Of a stretch of DNA of 5,832 bases, positions 1-4,280 are shown in pieces. A program made the translations under genes and the position numbers. Below the pieces are notes generated by a model. The model made no database searches, had not been told where the DNA came from, and saw only the letters and a program-made list of their open reading frames with translations. Source of the stretch: Rhodobiaceae bacterium (GTDB lineage Bacteria > Pseudomonadota > Alphaproteobacteria > Micropepsales > Micropepsaceae); the NCBI GenBank assembly GCA_009885515.1, contig VFKO01000054.1:1-5832 (forward strand), given 5' to 3'. Position 1 is the stretch's first letter; each line of letters starts with the position of its first letter.

Positions 1-11
1 CCGGTCGGCAT
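1..11 (-). CDS. Possible start of next operon gene (partial; recJ expected from gene order)
   Basis: On the minus strand the glpX stop and a new ATG overlap by one base (TGATG at 9-13), so a reading frame could open at position 11 and run off the left edge as M-P-T and part of a fourth codon. One-base stop/start overlap is typical of translationally coupled genes. From recalled alphaproteobacterial gene order, recJ (single-strand-specific exonuclease) often follows glpX. The identity is only an inference from context, because three residues carry no family information. The ATG could also be a chance overlap. Confidence 0.3.
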
Positions 12-985
12 CAATGCCCTTTGATCACGTGGCGGGCTTTTATCCAGCGGACTGTTCCGGTACGCGAGCGCATGACGATGGTTTCGCTGGTCATGAAATT
101 CCCGACGCGATGAATACCTTGCAGCATCGAACCGTTGGTGACACCGGTGGCCGCAAACATCACGTCGCCTGAAGCCAGATCGATGGTGTTGTATTTGCGA
201 TTGAAGTCTTTGATTCCGATCCGTGCGGCGCGCGAGCGTTCATCGTCATTGCGAAAGACGAGGCGGCCCTGGATCTGCCCGCCGACACAACGCAACGCCG
301 CCGCCGCCAGCACTCCTTCGGGTGCGCCGCCCTGGCCGATATAGATGTCGATGCCCGTCTCAGGCTCGCTGGTGTGAATGACGCCTGCGATGTCGCCGTC
401 CGAAATCAATGCTACGGCAGCCCCCGCTTCACGCACCTTGGCGATGAGCGTGGAATGTCTTGAGCGATCCAGAATGCACGCCGTGATCTCACGCGGCGGA
501 ACACCCTTAGCCTTGGCGAGCGCCAGAATATTGTCGCGCGGATCGGCGTCAAGATCGACGATACCTTCCGGATAGCCGCCGCCGATGGCGATCTTGTCCA
601 TATAGGTGTCAGGCGCGTGGAGCAGGCTGCCACCTTCGGCGACAGCCACCACCGCAAGCGCGTTCGCCATCGCTTTGGCCGTCAGCGTTGTCCCTTCAAG
701 CGGATCGAGCGCGATGTCGACTTTCGGACCCTTGCCGGTGCCAACTTTCTCACCGATGTAAAGCATTGGTGCTTCATCGCGTTCACCTTCGCCGATGACA
801 ACAGTGCCGTCGAAATTACATTGGTTGAGAGCCTTGCGCATGGCATCCACTGCAGCCTGGTCGGCATCGTGTTCATTGCCCCGCCCGATCTGCTCGTAAG
901 ACGCGATGGCGGCGGCTTCGGTGACGCGCGCAAGTTCCAGTGTCAGAATGCGTTCAAGTCCGTCGGCTAAAATAATGTCTCTCAT
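11..985 (-). CDS. glpX: Class II fructose-1,6-bisphosphatase GlpX
   Basis: Predicted cytoplasmic, metal-dependent phosphatase that hydrolyses fructose 1,6-bisphosphate to fructose 6-phosphate in gluconeogenesis; some family members also act on sedoheptulose 1,7-bisphosphate. The product is 324 residues, close to the usual 320-340, and appears complete. Visible family motifs are GEGERDEAPML at residues 65-75, the metal/phosphate-binding DPLEGT at 94-99, DGD at 196-198, GGAPEG at 219-224 and FAATGVTNG at 277-285. The frame stays open upstream to 1051, but that would overlap hom by about 60 bases. The ATG at 985 starts MRDIILADGLER, as expected for the family, and has a GAGGA Shine-Dalgarno at 990-994, so I chose it. 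It lies 7 bases after hom and is probably co-transcribed with it. The gluconeogenic role sits oddly beside amino-acid genes, but I recall this pairing as conserved. Family assignment is very secure. Confidence 0.97.
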   Translation of the reverse strand: MRDIILADGLERILTLELARVTEAAAIASYEQIGRGNEHDADQAAVDAMRKALNQCNFDGTVVIGEGERDEAPMLYIGEKVGTGKGPKVDIALDPLEGTTLTAKAMANALAVVAVAEGGSLLHAPDTYMDKIAIGGGYPEGIVDLDADPRDNILALAKAKGVPPREITACILDRSRHSTLIAKVREAGAAVALISDGDIAGVIHTSEPETGIDIYIGQGGAPEGVLAAAALRCVGGQIQGRLVFRNDDERSRAARIGIKDFNRKYNTIDLASGDVMFAATGVTNGSMLQGIHRVGNFMTSETIVMRSRTGTVRWIKARHVIKGH

Positions 986-989
986 TTTG

Positions 990-994
990 TCCTC
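990..994 (-). promoter_or_regulatory. Shine-Dalgarno of glpX overlapping the hom stop codon
   Basis: The minus strand reads TTCTGAGGACAAAATG: the hom stop TGA (993-995) shares bases with the GAGGA ribosome-binding sequence, which ends 4 bases before the glpX ATG at 985. This fixes the glpX start and implies that ribosomes finishing hom arrive at the glpX initiation site. Confidence 0.75.
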
Positions 995-2282
995 AGAAGC
1001 GTTCAATGCGAACCATGCAGGGTTGCTCCATGACGATGCCGGTTGCAACAACCGCGCTCAGCGCTTTTGCCATGGCCGATTCTTCAGCCTCATGCGTGAT
1101 CATCACAACAGGAACAGCGCCTCCTGGCGAGCGGCTGCGCTGCAACATGGATTCGATCGAGATCGCCTGATCGGCCAGGCAACGCGACAGAACGGCAATC
1201 ACACCTGGACGGTCTATCACGGTGAATCTCAGGTAGCAGGCCCCGGAATGCTCTGAAATGGGGACAATCTTTGGCCGTTGGATACGAGATGCAGGTGAAC
1301 CGAAGGCCGACAGACGCACGCCGCGGGCAATGTCCAGCACATCGGCCATGACTGCGGAGGCGGTAGGCCCGGCTCCCGCACCGCGGCCTTCATAGACGGA
1401 CTTGCCCACAAGATCGCCTTCGGCGACGACGGCATTGAATACACCGTCTACATCGGCAAGCGGGGTACCAAGGGGCACCATCGCCGGATGAACGCGTTGC
1501 TCAACCCCGTTCGCTGTGCGTGTGGCCAGGCCCAGCAACTTGATGCGAAAGCCGAATTCATGGGCAAATTTTATGTCGAGCGGCGTAATGCGCTCTATGC
1601 CTTCGACATGAATGCCATCGAGAGCCGGTGCGTTGCTGAACGCCACAGCTGCCAGAAGGGACAGTTTATGCGCAGTATCCATGCCGCCGATGTCGAACGT
1701 GGGATCGGCTTCGGCGTAACCCAACCGTTGCGCTTCAGCCAGCACGTCTTCGAACGAGCGGCCACTGGCCTCCATCGTCGTCAGGATGTAGTTGCAGGTA
1801 CCGTTCAGAATTCCGTAGACGCGGGAAATACGGTTGGCACCCAGACCTTCGCGCAGCGCCTTGATGATCGGAATGCCGCCAGCCACCGCGGCTTCGAAAT
1901 TGAGCGCCAGGTCTTTGCTTTCGGCGGCATTGGCAAGCTCCACCCCATGATGCGCCAGCAACGCCTTGTTGGCGGTGACGACGGGCACGCCGCGCTGAAG
2001 CGCTGCTTCAACGGCAGCTTTCGCGGGGTCGCCTTCACCGCCCATCAATTCAGCGAACAAGTCGATGTCGGCCGACCGGGCAAGTGTCACCGGATCGTCG
2101 AACCATTCGACGCCGGCCATGCCGAAGCCACGATCTTTGCGTTTGTCGCGCGCACTAACGGCCTTGAGTTCCAAGCGCCGCCCGCAACGGGCCGATAGCG
2201 CCTCGCCCTGCTCGACAACAATACGCGCAACCGATGCGCCGACGGTGCCGAGGCCGGCAATCCCTACACGTAATGCTTTCAT
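993..2282 (-). CDS. hom: Homoserine dehydrogenase with C-terminal ACT domain
   Basis: Catalyses NAD(P)H-dependent reduction of L-aspartate 4-semialdehyde to L-homoserine, the branch-point step to threonine and methionine, in the cytoplasm. The 429-residue product has the full monofunctional architecture: a Rossmann nucleotide-binding domain with GLGTVG at 10-15, the TANK motif at 103-106, a catalytic domain with GILNGTCNYILT at 157-168 and ADPTFDIGGMDTAHK at 192-206 (Lys106 and Lys206 are the conserved lysines), and a C-terminal ACT-type regulatory domain at about 347-429. In this family the ACT domain commonly mediates threonine feedback inhibition; that is inferred here. No aspartokinase domain is fused. 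The ATG overlaps the upstream aminotransferase stop as ATGA (2279-2282). No clear Shine-Dalgarno precedes it, although a 5-bp GCGGG/CCCGC stem (2294-2308) lies 11 bases upstream. Translation therefore probably depends on coupling to the aminotransferase gene. Confidence 0.97.
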   Translation of the reverse strand: MKALRVGIAGLGTVGASVARIVVEQGEALSARCGRRLELKAVSARDKRKDRGFGMAGVEWFDDPVTLARSADIDLFAELMGGEGDPAKAAVEAALQRGVPVVTANKALLAHHGVELANAAESKDLALNFEAAVAGGIPIIKALREGLGANRISRVYGILNGTCNYILTTMEASGRSFEDVLAEAQRLGYAEADPTFDIGGMDTAHKLSLLAAVAFSNAPALDGIHVEGIERITPLDIKFAHEFGFRIKLLGLATRTANGVEQRVHPAMVPLGTPLADVDGVFNAVVAEGDLVGKSVYEGRGAGAGPTASAVMADVLDIARGVRLSAFGSPASRIQRPKIVPISEHSGACYLRFTVIDRPGVIAVLSRCLADQAISIESMLQRSRSPGGAVPVVMITHEAEESAMAKALSAVVATGIVMEQPCMVRIERF

Positions 2283-3499
2283 TGTGCTGCTACGCGGGTG
2301 GTGCCCGCTTCCGCTTGAGAAGGACCGGAGGTCAGAAATTTGCGAATGTTACGCGCCGCCTGGCGAATGCGATGTTCGTTTTCCACCAAGGCGATGCGCA
2401 CATGGCCGTCGCCATATTCACCAAAGCCGATGCCTGGCGCAACGGCGACCTTGGCGTGTTCAAGCAATAGTTTTGAGAACTGCAGCGAGCCGAGCGCACG
2501 AAACGCCTCGGGGATCGGCGCCCAGGCAAACATCGACGCCTCGGGCGCTGGCACGGCCCAGCCTGCCCTCGTGAAGCCATCGATCAAAACATCGCGACGC
2601 GATTTGTAGATCGCGCGCATTTCGTCAACGCAGTCCTGCGGCCCGTTCAGGGCTGCGGTGGCCGCCACTTGGATCGGCGTGAATGCCCCATAATCGAGAT
2701 AGGATTTAATCCGGCCCAGCGCGTGTATAAGTTTTTCGTTGCCTGCCGCAAAACCCATGCGCCACCCCGGCATCGCATAGGTTTTCGACAGCGAGTTGAA
2801 TTCCACCACAATGTCCTTGGCGCCGGGCACCTGCAGCATTGATGGTGGCGCGTTGCCTGAGAAGTAAATTTCGGCATAGGCCAGGTCAGACAACACCCAC
2901 AGGCCCTTGGCCCTGGCGAATTTCACGACGTCTTCGTAGAAAGCGAGATCGACGACTTGCGCGGTCGGGTTCGACGGATAACTGACCACGACCGCAGTTG
3001 GCGGCGGCACCGCATGGCGCACGGCGCGTTCCAATCCGCGCAGGAATTGCTCGGGGCTCGTCGCTTCGACATGGCGAATAGCCGCACCAGCCAGGATGAA
3101 GCCAAAGGCGTGAATTGGGTACGACGGGTTTGGTACCAGGATTGTGTCGCCGGGCGCGGTGACGGCCTGTGCCAGATTGGCAAAGCCTTCTTTCGAACCG
3201 ATGGTCGCAATGATTTCGCGTTCCGGGTCCAGCTTCACCCCGAAGCGGCGCGCATAGTAGGCCGCCATTGCCTTGCGCAAACCCGGGATGCCGCGTGAAG
3301 ACGAATAGCGATTGGTGCGCGGATTGCTCATCGTCTCAATCAGCTTGTCGACGATGTGTTTGGGCGTGGGCATGTCCGGATTGCCCATGCCGAAGTCGAT
3401 AATGTCGTCACCGGCGGCGCGCGCCTTGGCTTTGAGGCGGTTGACTTCCTCAAAGACGTAAGGCGGCAAGCGCTTGATGCGATGGAAGTCGGAAGTCAC
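2279..3499 (-). CDS. Class I/II PLP-dependent aminotransferase (AlaC / LL-diaminopimelate aminotransferase-like)
   Basis: A cytoplasmic fold-type I aminotransferase of 406 residues, a normal full length. Visible features are the N-terminal FHRIKRLPPYVFEEVN block (5-20) characteristic of the AlaC/YfdZ-like group, FGMGNPDMPTP at 36-46, SYPSNPTAQ at 173-181 (Asn177), the Asp205/Tyr208 pair in LSDLAYAE, SLSKTYAMPGWRMGF at 236-250 with Lys239 as the predicted PLP Schiff-base lysine, and Arg368 in HVRIAL for substrate carboxylate binding. The substrate is not settled by sequence. Relatives are annotated as alanine, aspartate or LL-diaminopimelate aminotransferases; an alanine or aspartate role fits the adjacent hom. 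It starts with GTG (3497-3499), preceded by GGAG at 3505-3508. It is the first gene of the tight three-gene block and overlaps hom by four bases. The C-terminal tail after about residue 390 is low-complexity and poorly conserved in appearance. Confidence 0.94.
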   Translation of the reverse strand: MTSDFHRIKRLPPYVFEEVNRLKAKARAAGDDIIDFGMGNPDMPTPKHIVDKLIETMSNPRTNRYSSSRGIPGLRKAMAAYYARRFGVKLDPEREIIATIGSKEGFANLAQAVTAPGDTILVPNPSYPIHAFGFILAGAAIRHVEATSPEQFLRGLERAVRHAVPPPTAVVVSYPSNPTAQVVDLAFYEDVVKFARAKGLWVLSDLAYAEIYFSGNAPPSMLQVPGAKDIVVEFNSLSKTYAMPGWRMGFAAGNEKLIHALGRIKSYLDYGAFTPIQVAATAALNGPQDCVDEMRAIYKSRRDVLIDGFTRAGWAVPAPEASMFAWAPIPEAFRALGSLQFSKLLLEHAKVAVAPGIGFGEYGDGHVRIALVENEHRIRQAARNIRKFLTSGPSQAEAGTTRVAAQ

Positions 3500-3504
3500 A
3501 GTCG

Positions 3505-3508
3505 CTCC
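3505..3508 (-). promoter_or_regulatory. Shine-Dalgarno supporting the GTG start of the aminotransferase
   Basis: The minus strand reads GGAG, then CGACT, then GTG. The five-base spacing is acceptable and supports the GTG at 3499 as the true start. The encoded N-terminus (MTSDFHRIKRLPPYVF) already matches the expected family beginning, and no ATG lies close by in frame. Confidence 0.65.
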
Positions 3509-3522
3509 AGTCAGACAAACTC

Positions 3523-3554
3523 TAGCGCTTCTCCCGCTTGCGGGAAAAGCGCTA
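3523..3554 (+). repeat. Near-perfect 15-bp-arm palindrome; likely interspersed repeat and possible terminator
   Basis: The left arm (3523-3537) TAGCGCTTCTCCCGC and right arm (3540-3554) GCGGGAAAAGCGCTA pair at 14 of 15 positions around a TT centre. As RNA the tip can form a C(UUG)G-type tetraloop on the plus strand. It lies 23 bases beyond the lipoprotein stop and 23 bases before the aminotransferase GTG. The core CTCCCGC-TTGCGGG resembles dispersed intergenic palindromes that I recall as abundant in alphaproteobacterial genomes. On the minus strand the hairpin is followed by AGAGTTTGTCTG, only a modest T-rich tail, so intrinsic termination of the lipoprotein transcript is plausible but not compelling. 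Confidence 0.7.
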
Positions 3555-3577
3555 AACCACCGGCGTCGCAGGCATCA

Positions 3578-4057
3578 CTACGGCGTGCCGTCTTCAGTCG
3601 CGGGTGTCGCGGGCTTTGCAGCTGGAACCGCAGCAGCCGGCGGGGCCGCTGGGGTTTGCGTTCCACCGCGCAGTTCGTCCGCCGTGTGCTGGGCGTTGTC
3701 GCGGTCAGCGACCAAACTGTCGCGGATTTCCCGGCGCTGTGATTCGGTCGTCGACAGCTGGCGCGGTTCCACTTGTGTGTTCACGTTGGGGAACTCGGTC
3801 GGCGTATCGGCTGTTTTTATCCGTGGACCCTCTGGCTCTTCCGCCAGCGGGTCAATCACAGGGTTGGCCTCAGTCGAGGCCGCCACCGCGGGTTTCGCGA
3901 CGGGCGTTGTTTCGGCCTTTGATTCCGCCGTTTCTGCGGGCTCTGAAACGCCGTCGATCCAGGTGGTTGGTTTGGTCCATTCAGGCATCGTCGAACACGA
4001 CGCCAGGACAGTGGCAGCGATACACACGGGAATTACTTTCAAATCTAAGCGCGGCAT
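3578..4057 (-). CDS. Small predicted lipoprotein of unknown function
   Basis: This encodes 159 residues. It opens with a short basic N-region (MPRLDLK), a hydrophobic stretch (about 8-19) and a lipobox LASC with Cys21 as the predicted lipidation site, so it should be exported and lipid-anchored; the first mature residues are Ser-Thr, giving no Asp+2 inner-membrane retention signal. The mature part is mostly Ala/Pro/Thr/Glu-rich and probably disordered. It has two more specific blocks: MPEWTKPTTWIDG just after the anchor (24-36), and about 87-132 with EFPNVN, SLVADRDNAQHTADELRGG. I recall similar blocks (FPNL..., LVADR.NA.YTDE) in alphaproteobacterial lipoproteins, some with C-terminal OmpA domains, but no such domain is present here; the C-terminus is an Ala/Pro tail. 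The frame remains open upstream to 4165, but the signal peptide places the start at 4057. A GGAG lies at 4068-4071, ten bases upstream. No function is assigned. Confidence 0.8.
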   Translation of the reverse strand: MPRLDLKVIPVCIAATVLASCSTMPEWTKPTTWIDGVSEPAETAESKAETTPVAKPAVAASTEANPVIDPLAEEPEGPRIKTADTPTEFPNVNTQVEPRQLSTTESQRREIRDSLVADRDNAQHTADELRGGTQTPAAPPAAAVPAAKPATPATEDGTP

Positions 4058-4067
4058 AACGCGACAG

Positions 4068-4071
4068 CTCC
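4068..4071 (-). promoter_or_regulatory. Probable Shine-Dalgarno of the lipoprotein gene
   Basis: GGAG on the minus strand ends ten bases before the ATG at 4057. The spacing is at the long end of normal. Together with the signal peptide it favours this start over the in-frame ATG at 4165. Confidence 0.45.
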
Positions 4072-4078
4072 GTACTTT

Positions 4079-4096
4079 TTTGGGGCAATTTGGGGC
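4079..4096 (+). repeat. Two tandem copies of TTTGGGGC with a 10-bp period
   Basis: TTTGGGGC occurs at 4079-4086 and again at 4089-4096, separated by AA. A ten-base period puts both copies on the same face of the helix, as in some regulator sites. It lies 22-39 bases upstream of the lipoprotein start, in its presumed 5' leader or promoter region. It could equally be chance in such a short, G-rich word. Confidence 0.4.
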
Positions 4097-4107
4097 GCAC
4101 CTGCGCC
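4094..4107 (+). promoter_or_regulatory. 14-bp palindrome GGCGCA-CC-TGCGCC, possible operator
   Basis: A perfect 6-bp inverted repeat with a 2-base centre. It overlaps the second TTTGGGGC copy, and if two G residues are bulged it extends to TTTGGCGCA/TGCGCCAAA. It lies in the divergent intergenic region between the lipoprotein gene and phaC, 37 bases from the lipoprotein start, where a dimeric regulator could act on one or both genes. No regulator is identified. Confidence 0.35.
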
Positions 4108-4244
4108 AAAGCCTTGTGCCCTGGGGATCAACCTTATTTTGCGCGAAGACGCTTGGAAACTCCACCTTTAATATTTCGGGCGTAAAGCCTTAACCGTGCG
4201 GCTGTGACACTTGCCGCAATCTAGCCCGCCCAAACAGCACCTTT

Positions 4245-4264
4245 CCGGTTATAATAGTAACCGG
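4245..4264 (+). promoter_or_regulatory. Inverted repeat CCGGTTA-N6-TAACCGG over the phaC -10 region, candidate operator
   Basis: Perfect 7-bp arms (4245-4251 and 4258-4264) flank a 6-base centre TAATAG. The repeat covers the TATAAT hexamer at 4250-4255 and ends only 16 bases before the phaC ATG. A dimeric repressor bound here would block RNA polymerase, which suggests control of polyester synthesis. Alternatively the arms could form a small leader hairpin if transcription begins upstream. The regulator is unknown; I do not see a match to a PhaR site that I could state with confidence. Confidence 0.5.
4250..4255 (+). promoter_or_regulatory. Candidate phaC -10 box TATAAT
   Basis: A perfect sigma-70-type TATAAT hexamer in otherwise GC-rich DNA, 25 bases before the phaC start. 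Transcription would begin around 4262, giving a short leader that contains the ribosome-binding site. No TTGACA-like -35 box lies at 16-18 bases: that position is CCCGCCC-like. The promoter would therefore be weak, activator-dependent, or recognised mainly through the -10. Confidence 0.5.
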
Positions 4265-4267
4265 TCC

Positions 4268-4273
4268 GGAGAG
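4268..4273 (+). promoter_or_regulatory. Shine-Dalgarno of phaC (GGAGAG)
   Basis: GGAGAG followed by seven bases and then ATG at 4281 is a near-ideal ribosome-binding site and fixes the phaC start. Confidence 0.8.
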
Positions 4274-4280
4274 AAAGACG

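Noticed and set aside
986..1051. N-terminal extension of GlpX to an upstream start at 1051
   Set aside because: It overlaps the end of hom by about 60 bases and adds residues unlike the family. The ATG at 985 has a good Shine-Dalgarno and the expected GlpX N-terminus.
1488..2198. 236-residue open frame on the plus strand opposite hom
   Set aside because: It is entirely antisense to a strongly supported hom gene, has no recognisable motifs and a Cys/His/Arg-rich composition typical of antisense shadows in GC-rich DNA.
3519..3552. Sigma-70-like promoter for the aminotransferase overlapping the hairpin (TTTCCC, 17 bases, TAGAGT on the minus strand)
   Set aside because: Both hexamers are poor matches and the spacing could arise by chance; not strong enough to annotate.
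4058..4165. N-terminal extension of the lipoprotein to the in-frame ATG at 4165
   Set aside because: The extension would bury the signal peptide 36 residues inside the protein. The ATG at 4057 gives a normal lipoprotein signal and has a GGAG upstream.
3474..4193. 239-residue plus-strand frame opposite the lipoprotein gene, Ser/Ala/Gly/Val-rich
   Set aside because: Its composition reflects the reverse complement of the Ala/Pro/Thr-rich lipoprotein. The minus-strand frame has a signal peptide, lipobox and Shine-Dalgarno; this frame has none.
4200..4216. Possible sigma-54 (-24/-12) promoter around GTGACACTTGCCGC upstream of phaC
   Set aside because: The GG and GC dinucleotides are 11 rather than 10 bases apart and the TGGCAC element is degraded. 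The TATAAT at 4250 is a better candidate.
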